A stretch of 64,000 nucleotides of DNA from Lysobacteraceae bacterium SCN 69-320 (GCA_001725155.1 MEFP01000003.1:124001-188000); one strand, 5' to 3'; counted from the first letter of the stretch, positions 23,991-34,346 are shown. Made by a program: numbers and translations. The notes: generated by a model from the letters alone, not told the origin.

Positions 23991-26368
23991 GCGACCGGCT
24001 CCCCGTCGGCGGCAACCAGCCCCCAATGCGCCAATGCCTCCCAGACGCGCCGTTCCTGCTGCGCAAGGCGGGCCAGCGCCAGCGCATCGCCGTCGCCGGG
24101 CAGCGGCGCGGTCAGCGCGCGCCGGGACAGATGGCTCGCATCGTGCAATTGCAGCAGCGCGCTCGCCAGGCGGCCGCGCTCGCGCGCCGGCAGCCAGGCA
24201 AAGGCGCCGCGCAAGGCCGGCAGCGCACGCAGGAAATCGCCGTCGTCGAGCGCGGCGACCAGCGCGTCGATGCCGGTGATGAAGGCCGGTTCCTCGGCAA
24301 GCTGTTCGCGCGCGAGCGCGAGCAGGCCGGCCACGGCGTCGCCGAGCGACGCCGCCGAGACGCCGCCGAGCAAGGCGACGGCCGCGGCCAGATCGACGCC
24401 GCCGGTGTCGCGGCTCAGCTGCGGAAGACTCAACAGGGCGCCCAGCGCCGCGCCGCGGCTCAACGGCGCCGCGGCGGCGTCGTGCGCCTTGCGCGCGAAC
24501 ACGGCCAGCGCGCGCGCCAGCTCCAGCGGCAGATCCCGGCGCCCTTCGCTGTCGTCGGCATGCCGGCCGCGCAGGAGATCGCGCACGGCGATGACCGCGC
24601 GCAGATGGGCGAAGGCTTCGGCCTCGACGATCGCGACCGGCGGCTCGTACAGCCACAGCGCGCGGTCGTAGGCGGCCTCGATCACGACCGCGAGCAGCGG
24701 CGCGCCGGCGACGTCGAGCAGCTCGCCGTGACGGAACAGCGGATAGAGCACGCCGAGCGCTTCACCGAGCGCCTCGAAGCGCGGCGCGGTCGCGATCGCC
24801 GCGCGCAGATCGGCCAGCACGGCGTCGCCGACCGCGGCGAGCCCGGCCAGCGCCGCCGTATTCAGTCCCTGCGCGAGCGCGACCACGTCGTCGCGCGCGC
24901 TGCGCAGCTTTTCTTCGAGCACGGCGCGCGCCGCATCGGCCACGGTCGCGCCGTAGGCGCCGGCTTCGATCAGCGCGGCCTGCTGTTCCAGCGGCTGGGC
25001 CAGGCGCCAGCGTTCGCTGCGCTCGCCCGACAGCGCGAGCGAAGGTCCGTGCATGCGCGTCACGCCTGGAATGCCGAGCAGCAGCAGGCGGTGCAGCAGG
25101 CGGCTGCAGCGGCGGCCCTGCGGCTCGAGCAGGTCGATCTCGCGCTGGCCGTCCAGGGTGATCGCGAGTTCGGCCAGTTCGCGCTCCACCGAATCCAGCA
25201 GCGGCGGCCGCGGCGTCGCCGGCGCGAGGCGGCCGCGCCGGTCGCCCGCAAGCACGTCCATGACTTCGACGAGCAGCGGCGCGGTGCCGGGCCGTATCGT
25301 GCCGCGATACGTCCACGGCAGCGGCGCTTCCTGGGCATCCTTGAGCAGCGTCGCGGCGACCGCATCGAGCCAGTCGGCGCGCAGCGGCTGGGCATGGCCG
25401 CGCAACCGGGCCAGGCCGAGCGCGTGCGTCTGCAACGCGATCAGATCGGCCGTCGACGCCGTCAGCTTGCGCGCGCGCAGCCGCTCGGCGATGTCGCGCA
25501 GCAGCCGCCGGCCGGCGCCGGCACAACCGTCTTCCCAGAGCCATTGGTAGTACAGCGGCGAGGACATGCCCGAGGCATAGCCCTGGAACGCATCGAGCCG
25601 CCTGAAGCTGTAGGGCACGAGGAACGAACCGTGGCGCAGCGGCGATTCCTCCGACACGGGCGGCTGGGGCACGGCCGGCTCCGCGTGCGTGACTGCGACG
25701 TCGGCGTCGCGCCAGCGTCGGGCCAGCGCCGGCGCGTGGTAACCGCCGCAGACCACGAGGACTTCGCCGTCGTCACGCGCCAGGGCCCAGGCGATCCAGC
25801 GCGCCATCATGGTCTCGCGCGCAGCATTGCCCGGCGAACCCGGATCGTCGCCGCGCAGCTGGCGGAAATGCGTTTCCAGCTGCAGCGCGAGCGTGTCGAC
25901 GTCGCCGTCCTGTTCGAACAGGTGATCCCACAGCGCGTCGCGACCGTCGATCGCGAGACGCTCGCCGAGCGCGCGTTCATACGCGTCGGCGCGCGCTTCG
26001 TGCTCCGCCTCGGGCGCATCCGCGTAGCGGTTCGGCAGATCGTCCATTGCCGCATGCCAGGCCGGCAGGTCGATGAAACGCAGTTGCGCACCGACCGCAC
26101 GGGCGCCGGTCAGCGCCTGCCACTCCGGCGAATGCTCGGCGAACGGCGTCCACGAACCGCGCTGCACGCCGCCGCCCGACAGATAGCTGTAGATCGCCAG
26201 CGGCAAGGCATGGCCGAGGAACAGCTCGTCCAGCCGCGCATTGAAATCGGCCGGACCCTCGATCAGCACGTAGCGCGGGCGCAGCGCTGCGATGCGCGCG
26301 GCGACGAGCCGCGCGCAGGCCGGGCTGTGGTGGCGCACGCCGACGATGCAGGGCGCGCGCGCGCTCAT
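23987..26368 (-). CDS. yehM: DUF5682 family protein, YehM-like
   Basis: 793 residues, similar in length to E. coli YehM. The N-terminus begins with 'GVRHHSPACARLV' and 'LIEGPADFN', a pattern typical of DUF5682, whose fold has been related to the ChaN/TIKI-type hydrolases; that relation is recalled, not shown here. The remaining ~600 residues are helical and alanine/leucine-rich. No membrane segment. Translationally coupled on both sides within the MoxR-VWA cluster. Activity unknown. Confidence 0.82.
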   Translation of the reverse strand: MSARAPCIVGVRHHSPACARLVAARIAALRPRYVLIEGPADFNARLDELFLGHALPLAIYSYLSGGGVQRGSWTPFAEHSPEWQALTGARAVGAQLRFIDLPAWHAAMDDLPNRYADAPEAEHEARADAYERALGERLAIDGRDALWDHLFEQDGDVDTLALQLETHFRQLRGDDPGSPGNAARETMMARWIAWALARDDGEVLVVCGGYHAPALARRWRDADVAVTHAEPAVPQPPVSEESPLRHGSFLVPYSFRRLDAFQGYASGMSSPLYYQWLWEDGCAGAGRRLLRDIAERLRARKLTASTADLIALQTHALGLARLRGHAQPLRADWLDAVAATLLKDAQEAPLPWTYRGTIRPGTAPLLVEVMDVLAGDRRGRLAPATPRPPLLDSVERELAELAITLDGQREIDLLEPQGRRCSRLLHRLLLLGIPGVTRMHGPSLALSGERSERWRLAQPLEQQAALIEAGAYGATVADAARAVLEEKLRSARDDVVALAQGLNTAALAGLAAVGDAVLADLRAAIATAPRFEALGEALGVLYPLFRHGELLDVAGAPLLAVVIEAAYDRALWLYEPPVAIVEAEAFAHLRAVIAVRDLLRGRHADDSEGRRDLPLELARALAVFARKAHDAAAAPLSRGAALGALLSLPQLSRDTGGVDLAAAVALLGGVSAASLGDAVAGLLALAREQLAEEPAFITGIDALVAALDDGDFLRALPALRGAFAWLPARERGRLASALLQLHDASHLSRRALTAPLPGDGDALALARLAQQERRVWEALAHWGLVAADGEPVA

Positions 26369-27480
26369 GGCAGGCGGTGCCGCGCCTCGAAATAGGCGCG
26401 CCAGTGCGCGCCGGCCTTCTTCGCGACCTTCTGCTCGAAATAGCGGCGCAGCTTGGCACGATCGTCGGCGTCGTCCTTGACTACGGTGCCGGCGATGCAG
26501 TCGACGAGGTCGGCCTCGCTGCCGGCGCGCTGTTCGAGGAACCAGGCGCGCACGCCGACCGCATGCGCGACGTTGACCGCCTCGGCCGTGGACATGACCG
26601 CGTTCAAGGTGTCCATGCCGCCGTCGCGGCGGCCGTTCTCACCGCTCGCGCGCAGGTCGCGGAACGTCGTGACGAGCAGTTCGAGCACGGGTGCAGGCAC
26701 GCTCTGCGGAATGCCGCTGCGCGCGAGCAGTTCGGCCGAGGCCTGCTGCACCAGGGCCAGCTCGCGCTCGTAGTCGAGGATCGGAAACACGGTCTCGAAA
26801 TCGAAGCGGCGTTTGAGCGCGGCCGACATCTCGTTGACGCCACGGTCGCGTGTGTTCGCCGTCGCGATGATGTTGAAGCCTTCGCGTGCGTAGAGCATCG
26901 CGTGCTCGCCGGCCAGTTCGGGCACGGCCATGACGCGGTCCGACAGCATGCCGAGCAGGCAGTCCTGCACTTCCAGCGGCGCGCGCGTGATTTCCTCGAA
27001 GCGCACGATGCGCCCGTCGCGCATGCCCTGGTACAGCGGTGCCGGCACGAGCGCGCGCGGGCTCGGACCTTCGTTGATCAGCAGCGCGTAGTTCCAGGAG
27101 TACTTGATCTGGTCCTCGGTGATCGACGCGCCGCCCTGTATGGTCAGGGTGGACACGCCGCAGACCGCCGTCGCCAGCAGTTCCGACAGCAGCGACTTGG
27201 CCGTGCCGGGTTCGCCCACGAGCATGAGGCCGCGGCCGGTCGCCAGGGTCACGAGCATGCGCTCGATCGCCGCGGCCGGCGCAACGATCTTGCGCGTGAC
27301 GCCGAGCGCCGCATCGCCGAGCACGAACGCGCGCGCGGCCTTGAGGCTCAGCGCCCAGCCCGGCGGCCGCGGATCGCGGTCGACGGCAGCGAGGCGCCGC
27401 AGCTCGTCGGCATGGAGGATTTCGGCCGGCGGCCGCTGCAGGGGCGGTGCAGGGGCATCGGATCGTTTCGTGGCCATCAT
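26365..27480 (-). CDS. yehL: MoxR-type AAA+ ATPase, YehL subfamily
   Basis: About 371 residues. Walker A is GEPGTAKS (89-96); Walker B is unusual, IVRFEEITRAP (158-168), with two glutamates in place of the usual DE; sensor 1 is ATANT (206-210), followed by the arginine-finger region RDRG. 'SAALKRRFDFE' is typical of MoxR proteins. The YehL subfamily is an accepted MoxR branch with no known substrate. It probably remodels a target through the downstream VWA protein. Start codon is one of three close methionines. It follows the WGR gene by about 150 bases. Confidence 0.88.
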   Translation of the reverse strand: MMATKRSDAPAPPLQRPPAEILHADELRRLAAVDRDPRPPGWALSLKAARAFVLGDAALGVTRKIVAPAAAIERMLVTLATGRGLMLVGEPGTAKSLLSELLATAVCGVSTLTIQGGASITEDQIKYSWNYALLINEGPSPRALVPAPLYQGMRDGRIVRFEEITRAPLEVQDCLLGMLSDRVMAVPELAGEHAMLYAREGFNIIATANTRDRGVNEMSAALKRRFDFETVFPILDYERELALVQQASAELLARSGIPQSVPAPVLELLVTTFRDLRASGENGRRDGGMDTLNAVMSTAEAVNVAHAVGVRAWFLEQRAGSEADLVDCIAGTVVKDDADDRAKLRRYFEQKVAKKAGAHWRAYFEARHRLP

Positions 27481-27634
27481 GCGCATCCGGTTCGTGGAAC
27501 TCTGAAAATGATGTTGTTCAACCTGCGTCGGCAGCGAACAGCGCGAAGCAGCGCATGTCCGGTACGCACGCGGAAGTCGCGACACCGCCGCGCTCGCCGC
27601 ACCGCAGACACCATCGGGATCTTCCCCGCGATGG

Positions 27635-30600
27635 TCAGGCGCAGAGCATCTGCATGTCGCGAATCAGCTCGCTCGCCGCGATCGGGTCCAGCACCGAGAA
27701 CGGCTTGCCGTTCTGCATGCCGCCCCATTCGCTGGCCTTGCCGACCTGCAGCTCGTTCAAGGTCTGCTCCGGATATTCGTCGACGAGGCCGACGATGATG
27801 CCGGGCTCGAAACCGAGCTCGATCACGAGGTCGCGCGCCAGCGGCTTGGTGAAATACCAGATGCCGCCGCCGTCCTGGGCCTGGCCGCGGCGCCAGCCCT
27901 TGTTGACCAGGCCGAGCACGCGCCCGGTCGGCACGACCTTGCCCTTCCAGCGAGCCAGCTCGGTCCTCGCGCGTTCCTCCTCGCTGAACGCGAAGCTCTC
28001 GCGGCCGATCTGCGCGAACGGCTGCAGCAGCTCGTAATCGGCGAACAGCTGGCCGAACGCCGCTGCGGTTTCCGCCGGCATCTCCAGCGCATGCGGCAGC
28101 CCCAGGCGCAGGCGTTCCCCCTGGGCGAGTTGCAGCGGCGTATCGTCGGCGTCGGCGCAGCTGCCATCCTCGGCGACGCGGAAGCACTGCAGCAGCCGGC
28201 CGCCCTGCGCGGCATCGTCGGATTCCATTTCGTAGACGCCCCAGACCAGGCGCTGCACGAGGTGGCGCACGAGCGGATGTCCGGCCAGGAAGCGCTCGAA
28301 CACCGGCAGGTCCCAGCGCCGCCGCGAACACATGGCGTTTTCCAGGCGCAGCACCTGCTGACTCGCGATCGTGCGCACGTCCTTCTTGAGCTGCTTGTAG
28401 CGCTCCACCGCCGCAGCAGCCAGCGCGTCGTCGTCGCTCTTCCTGGGCTTGGGCAGATCGCCCAGGCGCGCGCCGTCGCTGTCGCGCACATAAGGCTTCA
28501 GCGCCTCGTCGAAGCCGACGCGGAAACGGCGCGGGCCGAAGTCCAGCTCCAGCGTGCCGGCCGCGTCCAGCCCGAGATCCGGCGCGAGGCGGTCTTCGAG
28601 TTCCTCGGCGCTGAGGCCGCGCGCATCCGCCACCGCGGCTATCTTCTCGCGCGCCTTGTCCTGTAGCCCCTTGAACTTGACCTTCTGCGCGATGCCGTTG
28701 AGCAGCATCAGCGCGACATCGCTGCCGATGGCCGCGAGCACGTCGAGGCCGGACACCGCGCGCGCATGCGCGCCCTCGCCGGGCCAGTTGCGGATCAGCG
28801 GCGTAAGCCGGCGCGCCGTCTCGTCGTTGCCGAGCCAGCCCAGTGCAGTCATGCCCCAGCTTTCCTTGGACGGCGCGGCCGCCGCGAGCCAGGCGTTGAA
28901 CAGATCCCAGGCGAAGTCGCCGAGCGATTCGGGGGTGAAGGCTGCGGCGACCTGGCCGATGCCGGCATAGAGCTCCTCGTTGCTCGGGAACGTGAGCATG
29001 CTGCCGAGATGATCCAGCGCCGCGTCGGGCAGCGCCTTGCCGTTCGCGCGCAGCAGCGGCCGGCGCCAGCCGCGCGGCGCCCAGAACGCCGGCAACGCGC
29101 CGCGCCGGCTCGGGAAGCGGTCCAGCGGATCTTCGGCGAGCATGATGCGCACGGCCGTGGTGACGTCGTCGCGGCCGTAGCGTGCGGCGACGTCGAGGAT
29201 CAGCGCCTCGTGCCCGTTGCCGGCGAGGAAACGCAGGGCAGCGCCGGCGCAGTCGCGCGCCTCGCCGGCCTTGCCCAGAGCCGGCGCGATCAGCGCGGCC
29301 GCGGCATGTTCCGGATAGCGCAGCAGCCAGTCGCGGCCGAACTGGCGCAAGGTCTTGAGCTTGGCGTAGGCACGCGCTGCCGTCGAAGCCAGCTCCACGT
29401 CGGCGAATTTCAGCGCGAGATCGGTGAACGTCGACGGGCTGCGGCGGATCGCGCGCAATGCGCCGGGCCAGGCGTCGAGACCGAAGCGCGCGAGCATGTA
29501 GCCGACGTTGGTGTCGGAGCTGCCCTCGCCGGCCAGGCAGTTCCAGACGTCGAGCGCGAGCGCGTCGGGGAGGCGGCCGATCACGCCGCCGTTGACGTTG
29601 AGGTAGATGTAGCGCCGGTTCTGCTTCAGGCGCTGCCACACCGAACGCAGCGCGTCCATGTCGTGCCGGTTCAATGCCGCGACGGCTTCGTCGAGCAGCT
29701 GTTTTTCCAGCACCGCATCGATGATGCAGTAGCTGTAGTTGAGACCGAGTTCGCCGAGCAGGGTCAGCGGATCGGCGCCGACCGCGGCGACGCGGCGCTT
29801 TTCCCAACCGTCGAGCTCCGCCGCGTTCGCGCGTTCGGTTTCGTCCCAATGCATCGAGGTCGGCACGGCGAGCGGTGCGAGTCCGGCGATACTGGCCTGC
29901 GCCTTGCGCGGCTTCAGCCACGGCGGATCGGCCAGCACGCGCGGCAGATCCTCGACCGCTGCCACGTCGGCCGGACCGGCCAGCTGCGCGAGCTGGCGGT
30001 CGACGACGGCGCTCGACGCCGCGTCTATCCACGGCCGCAAGTCCGGCAGCGCGACGGCCTGGCTCTGCAGCAGGCCACCGAGCAGCGGCACGAGCGCGCC
30101 GCTTTCGCGGCCGCCGCCGGCGACGACGCGGGCCAGCGCCGGAATCGCCGCGAGCGGCCAGCGCTGCACCGCCTGGTTCAGGCGCTGCAGGCAGGCCTTG
30201 CTCGAACCCGCCGCGCGTGCCAGCGCCTCCACGGCCGCCGGTACGCCCATGGCCGTCAATGCGTCGCCGGGATAGTCCAGCGCCGGCGCGCCGATGAACA
30301 CCGTCACCGCGTCGAGGCGGCGCTCCTGCAGCACGGTCGCGAGCATGATGCTCTGGTGAAAGATCGAGCTGTATTCGATCCGGACCGCCTGCGCCGCGGC
30401 GATCGCGGCCGGATCGGTCGCGGTCAGCTGCAGCCAGTTGAGCGCAGCCGGCGCGCTCGGGCCGGACAGCTGTAGAGCCAGCCGGTTCGACAGCTCCGGC
30501 AGATCCGGCAACAGCAGGGCCACGGCGACCTGTCGCGCCGGATGCAGCGACGCGATCTCGGCTTCGATCCGATCCGCCGCTGCGCGCCACTGCGCCTCGG

Positions 30601-31624
30601 GCGCCTGGGCGAGGAAGCGGCGGAAGTACAGCTCTTCGCCGCTGATCACGTAACCCCACTGCGTGGTCGCCAGGCCGCTGACCTGACGACTCACGCGGAC
30701 GACGTGGCGCACCTCGCGCTGACTGTTCCATTCGCGCTCGGATTCGACGGCGTAGCGCTGCGCCTGCAGCAGCACGCCGACCGCCGCGACGAGGCCGCGC
30801 CGCGCGATCAGCTCGCGCGCGATGCTGCCGCGGCTGTTCCGGTCCAGCAGCGCGCAGGCCAGCGCCAGCAGCATCGCATCGCCCGCCTCGCTGCCCGCCG
30901 GCTCCTGCTGCTGCAACCGGTCTGCGGCCTCGTGCAAGGTGGCCGACAGCGCCGGATCGGTCGCCGAGAAATCGAACTCCAGCGACTTGGCCATTTCTGC
31001 GCAGGCGAGGTTCCAGGACTCGCGCGTTTCGCCGCCGCACGGCAGTCCCGGAAAGCGCCGCGAAGGCAGCGGTTCGAGCACGCGCTGGTCGTAGGTCGAG
31101 GTGAGCAGGCGCTTCATCGCCGCGTCGTAGTCCAGCGGCTCGCCGGCCGCGCACCAGGGCGGCGTGCTGCCGGTCAGAACGGGCAGCGGCGGCAGCTCGT
31201 CGGACACGACATCGCCGAGGTCCGGCGCCGGCGTGACGGCCGCCGGCGATGCCGACGCCGGCACGGCGGACACGACCCGCGTTGCGGTCGAGGCATCGGA
31301 GACGGCGGCGGATGCGGTCACGTCGGGCGCCGTCGCCGGTGTCGCTGCAGCGGGCGCAGCTGCGTCTTTTTTATCTTTGTCCACTTTTTCCGTCGACGTA
31401 GCGGAAGATGCCACGCCGGCGCCCGTCTCGACATAGCCCTTGGCAGTCTTCTCGGCGACGAGCTTGTCGAGTGCGGCGCCTGCCTTGGCCGCGTCGGCGA
31501 ACGTCTTGGTCTGGCTCTGCCCCTGCGTGCCGATGCGGCCCCAGCGCAGTTCGAGATCGGCGCCGTTGCGCGCGATCTCCCAGAACTTGTTCGACGCACC
31601 CTCGCTGAACTCGAAACGACGCAT
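27635..31624 (-). CDS. yehI: WGR and DUF4132 domain protein, YehI-like
   Basis: 1329 residues. An N-terminal WGR domain (1-68, with W28-G29-R30 followed by IGTQGQS) is joined by an Ala/Thr/Asp-rich low-complexity linker (about 70-165) to a very long helical, HEAT-like region. A C-terminal DUF4132 module occupies about the last 180 residues (KVVPTGRVLGLVNKGWRRG ... IIVGLVDEYPEQTLNELQVG). E. coli YehI has the same architecture. WGR domains bind nucleic acids in PARPs. First gene of the five-gene operon; its upstream gap of 48 bases may hold a promoter. Confidence 0.85.
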   Translation of the reverse strand: MRRFEFSEGASNKFWEIARNGADLELRWGRIGTQGQSQTKTFADAAKAGAALDKLVAEKTAKGYVETGAGVASSATSTEKVDKDKKDAAAPAAATPATAPDVTASAAVSDASTATRVVSAVPASASPAAVTPAPDLGDVVSDELPPLPVLTGSTPPWCAAGEPLDYDAAMKRLLTSTYDQRVLEPLPSRRFPGLPCGGETRESWNLACAEMAKSLEFDFSATDPALSATLHEAADRLQQQEPAGSEAGDAMLLALACALLDRNSRGSIARELIARRGLVAAVGVLLQAQRYAVESEREWNSQREVRHVVRVSRQVSGLATTQWGYVISGEELYFRRFLAQAPEAQWRAAADRIEAEIASLHPARQVAVALLLPDLPELSNRLALQLSGPSAPAALNWLQLTATDPAAIAAAQAVRIEYSSIFHQSIMLATVLQERRLDAVTVFIGAPALDYPGDALTAMGVPAAVEALARAAGSSKACLQRLNQAVQRWPLAAIPALARVVAGGGRESGALVPLLGGLLQSQAVALPDLRPWIDAASSAVVDRQLAQLAGPADVAAVEDLPRVLADPPWLKPRKAQASIAGLAPLAVPTSMHWDETERANAAELDGWEKRRVAAVGADPLTLLGELGLNYSYCIIDAVLEKQLLDEAVAALNRHDMDALRSVWQRLKQNRRYIYLNVNGGVIGRLPDALALDVWNCLAGEGSSDTNVGYMLARFGLDAWPGALRAIRRSPSTFTDLALKFADVELASTAARAYAKLKTLRQFGRDWLLRYPEHAAAALIAPALGKAGEARDCAGAALRFLAGNGHEALILDVAARYGRDDVTTAVRIMLAEDPLDRFPSRRGALPAFWAPRGWRRPLLRANGKALPDAALDHLGSMLTFPSNEELYAGIGQVAAAFTPESLGDFAWDLFNAWLAAAAPSKESWGMTALGWLGNDETARRLTPLIRNWPGEGAHARAVSGLDVLAAIGSDVALMLLNGIAQKVKFKGLQDKAREKIAAVADARGLSAEELEDRLAPDLGLDAAGTLELDFGPRRFRVGFDEALKPYVRDSDGARLGDLPKPRKSDDDALAAAAVERYKQLKKDVRTIASQQVLRLENAMCSRRRWDLPVFERFLAGHPLVRHLVQRLVWGVYEMESDDAAQGGRLLQCFRVAEDGSCADADDTPLQLAQGERLRLGLPHALEMPAETAAAFGQLFADYELLQPFAQIGRESFAFSEEERARTELARWKGKVVPTGRVLGLVNKGWRRGQAQDGGGIWYFTKPLARDLVIELGFEPGIIVGLVDEYPEQTLNELQVGKASEWGGMQNGKPFSVLDPIAASELIRDMQMLCA

Positions 31625-31672
31625 GGCATCCCTGGCGGCCGCGGACGAAGCGCCAAAGCTAATCGGCGGCCG

Positions 31673-32353
31673 TTACAAGGTCCAGTCCACCGGCGTCATG
31701 CCGTGCTTGACCAGATAGTCGTTCGCGGCCGAGAAATGTCCGCAGCCGATGAAACCGCGGTGCGCCGACAGCGGCGACGGATGCGGCGCCTTCAATACGA
31801 GATGCCGGTTGCGGTCGATGAGCCGCCCCTTGGCCTGGGCATACGATCCCCAGAGCAGGAACACGAGGTGGTCGCGCTCGCGATTCAGCGCGTCGATGAC
31901 CGCATCGGTGAAGCCTTCCCAGCCCTTGCCCTGGTGCGAACCGGCCAGGCTCTGTTCCACGGTCAGCACGGCATTGAGCAGCAGCACGCCCTGCTCGGCC
32001 CAGTGCGTCAGGCAGCCGTGGCGCGGCGGCACGAAGCCGAGGTCGCGCTGCAGCTCCGCATACATGTTGCGCAGGGACGGCGGCACCGGCACGCCGGGCT
32101 GCACCGAGAAACACAGGCCATGGGCCTGGCCCGGGCCGTGGTACGGGTCCTGGCCGAGGATGACGACCTTGACCCGGTCGAACGGCGTCGCGTCGAGCGC
32201 AGCGAAGATCTGCTTCGGCGGCGGAAAGATGACTTTGCCGCTGCGCAGTTCGTTGCGCAGGAAAGTCGACAGGGCCTGCATGTCGGGCCGATCGAAATAA
32301 GCGCCGACCCTTTCTCTCCAGCTGTCTTCCAGCTTCAACCGCGCGTCGGTCAT
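31673..32353 (-). CDS. ung: Uracil-DNA glycosylase
   Basis: 226 residues, standard family-1 UNG length. The water-activating loop GQDPYHG (67-73, catalytic D69) and the minor-groove leucine loop with the catalytic histidine ([11 protein letters not shown]) are intact. It removes uracil from DNA to start base excision repair. Its ATG overlaps the stop codon of the upstream tandem-receiver gene by four bases, an unusual partner for ung. Confidence 0.96.
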   Translation of the reverse strand: MTDARLKLEDSWRERVGAYFDRPDMQALSTFLRNELRSGKVIFPPPKQIFAALDATPFDRVKVVILGQDPYHGPGQAHGLCFSVQPGVPVPPSLRNMYAELQRDLGFVPPRHGCLTHWAEQGVLLLNAVLTVEQSLAGSHQGKGWEGFTDAVIDALNRERDHLVFLLWGSYAQAKGRLIDRNRHLVLKAPHPSPLSAHRGFIGCGHFSAANDYLVKHGMTPVDWTL

Positions 32354-33198
32354 ACGGCTTCGGTCTGCAGCGCGCGCGAATGCTGGCCGACGCGCAACTG
32401 GAACAGCAGCTTGGTGATCAGCAGGCGCTCCTCGATCGGCTTCTCGACGAGATCGTTGGCGCCCTGACGGATCAGCACGGCCTGGTTCTTCGGGTTGTCG
32501 TCGCCGGTCATCACGAGCACCGGCAGCTGTGCCTTGCCGTAGCCGAAGTCGTTGCGTATGCGTTCCAGCAGATCGCCGCCGGTCAGCTCGCCCTTCAGAT
32601 TCACGTCGGTCAGCACGATGTCGGCGCCGGGCACCTTGCCCTGGGCCTTGGCGGTGTCGAGCAGCGCGAGCGCATCCTCGACGCTGACCACGTGCAGCAC
32701 GGTCAGACCGTGCTTTTCCATCATGCGCCGCGTCGCCAGCGCGACGACGCGGCTGTCCTCGACGTAGAGCACCTCGCCGGTCACGTTCGACTCGGGCCGC
32801 ACGTAGCCGCGGATGAATGCGGCCAGCGCGGCGAAGCCCAGCGACTTGTCGAAATAGTCGGTAACCGCGTCGGACAGGGTGCGCGCGACCAGCCGCTCCT
32901 GCACGTCGCCGGAGACCACCACGATCGGGATGTAGGCCTGCGGCGCATGCTCGCGGATGTACTGGGCCAATTCCAGGCCGTCCATGTCGGGCAGGCGCAG
33001 CGCCGTGGTCACGAAATCGACGACGCCGGCCTCGAGCTGCTGCTTGGCTTCGGCGCCGGTCTCGCAGGCCAGCACCGTCACGCCGGGCAGATCGGTCTTG
33101 AGCACCTGCTCGATCAGCCGGCGCACGACCTTGGACCCGTCGACCACCATCACGCGAGGTTCGTCGCTGGCGATATGTCGGGTCAGATGTGCGTCCAC
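32350..33198 (-). CDS. Tandem receiver protein: pseudoreceiver plus receiver, no output domain
   Basis: 282 residues from a GTG with GAGGGG about 6 bases upstream. Receiver 1 (about 14-132) keeps D20, S96 and K118, but the phospho-acceptor position reads alanine (A66 in [14 protein letters not shown]). Receiver 2 (about 142-260) is complete: E147/D148, D198 (VLTDVN), T231 and K253. No DNA-binding or enzymatic domain follows. Such proteins act as phosphate relays or protein-binding switches. No histidine kinase lies nearby. It overlaps ung by four bases. Confidence 0.85.
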   Translation of the reverse strand: MDAHLTRHIASDEPRVMVVDGSKVVRRLIEQVLKTDLPGVTVLACETGAEAKQQLEAGVVDFVTTALRLPDMDGLELAQYIREHAPQAYIPIVVVSGDVQERLVARTLSDAVTDYFDKSLGFAALAAFIRGYVRPESNVTGEVLYVEDSRVVALATRRMMEKHGLTVLHVVSVEDALALLDTAKAQGKVPGADIVLTDVNLKGELTGGDLLERIRNDFGYGKAQLPVLVMTGDDNPKNQAVLIRQGANDLVEKPIEERLLITKLLFQLRVGQHSRALQTEAV

Positions 33199-33347
33199 GG
33201 ATTCCCCTCGGCCAATGACGGCGACATGGCTGCATGCCCTGTCGCCGGTCTCCACGATCCCGCCGGCTGCCTGCAGTGCAGGCGACCGGCCGCCCCTCGA
33301 CGTGAGGAGGCATGAAATTTCCTGCCGCGCGCCGGATTGCTCAGGGG

Positions 33348-34346
33348 TCAGTCCGGAAGCGCTTCGGCCAGATGCCGAGCCGACGCAAGCATAGCGCCAA
33401 GCCAGCCCAATGCGGCACTGAGTACCGGCACGGCCAGCGCCGCGGCCGGCGTCAGGCCGTGCAGTATGAAGCGGTTGTCGTAACTGTCGAGCAGGCGGTC
33501 CACCGGCGCCTGCAGCGCCCATTGCACGCCGTACACCACCATCAGCGCGAACACGCCGCTGAACAGGCCGTACCACACGCCGGTGTACAGAAAGGGCCGG
33601 CGCACGAAGCCGGGACTGGCGCCGATCAGCTGCATCACGGCGATCTCTTCGGCGCGAGACTGGATGTCCAGCCGCACGGTATTGCCGACCACGAGCAGGG
33701 TTGCCAGGGCCAGCAGGCCGGCGAGCACGAGCACGCTGCGCTGCGACAGGCCGAGGATGGCGCCGAGGCGCCGGCGCCAGGCGGCGTCGTACTGCACGAG
33801 GTCGACCTCTTTCTCGGCACGCAGGACGGCGAGCACGGCCGGATCCTCGCTGCCGCGCGTCTCCTGCGGCGTGACCACGAGCACCTGCGGCAGCGGGTTG
33901 AACTGCAGCACGTCGAGCGCGTCGGCAAAACCCGACATCGCGCGGAATTCCTCCAGCCCCTGCTCCGGCGTGATCTGCTTGACCGCCGTCACGTCGCCGC
34001 GGGTGCGCAGCCGGCCGGCGAGCGCGGCGCCGGCCTGCGCATCCGCGCCGGGCTTCAGGAACACGGTGATCTCGCGCGCGTCCTGCCAGCCGCCGGCCAG
34101 GCTGCGCGCGTTGTCGAGCAGGATCAGGAACAGCAGCGGCAGTGCCAGCGCCAGCCCCATGACCAGCGCGGTCAGCGCAGTCGCCCACGGCCGCGCGAGC
34201 AGGCGGCCGAGGCTGGAAAAGAAACTGTACAGATGCTGGTCGCGCCAGCTCGTGAAACCGAGCCGGCGGCGCGGCGCAGCGCGCTCGGCCGCGCGCGGCG
34301 GCGGAGCCTGCTTCAGACGATTGCCGCTGGGTTTCCTCGCGAACAT
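33348..34346 (-). CDS. ftsX: Cell division protein FtsX
   Basis: 332 residues: a basic cytoplasmic start, one membrane helix near residue 57-80, a periplasmic domain (about 85-195, with 'REITVFLKPGADA'), then three membrane helices, the FtsX permease topology. With FtsE it transmits ATP hydrolysis to cell-wall hydrolase activation at the septum through EnvC-type partners. Its start overlaps the ftsE stop by one base. Confidence 0.94.
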   Translation of the reverse strand: MFARKPSGNRLKQAPPPRAAERAAPRRRLGFTSWRDQHLYSFFSSLGRLLARPWATALTALVMGLALALPLLFLILLDNARSLAGGWQDAREITVFLKPGADAQAGAALAGRLRTRGDVTAVKQITPEQGLEEFRAMSGFADALDVLQFNPLPQVLVVTPQETRGSEDPAVLAVLRAEKEVDLVQYDAAWRRRLGAILGLSQRSVLVLAGLLALATLLVVGNTVRLDIQSRAEEIAVMQLIGASPGFVRRPFLYTGVWYGLFSGVFALMVVYGVQWALQAPVDRLLDSYDNRFILHGLTPAAALAVPVLSAALGWLGAMLASARHLAEALPD

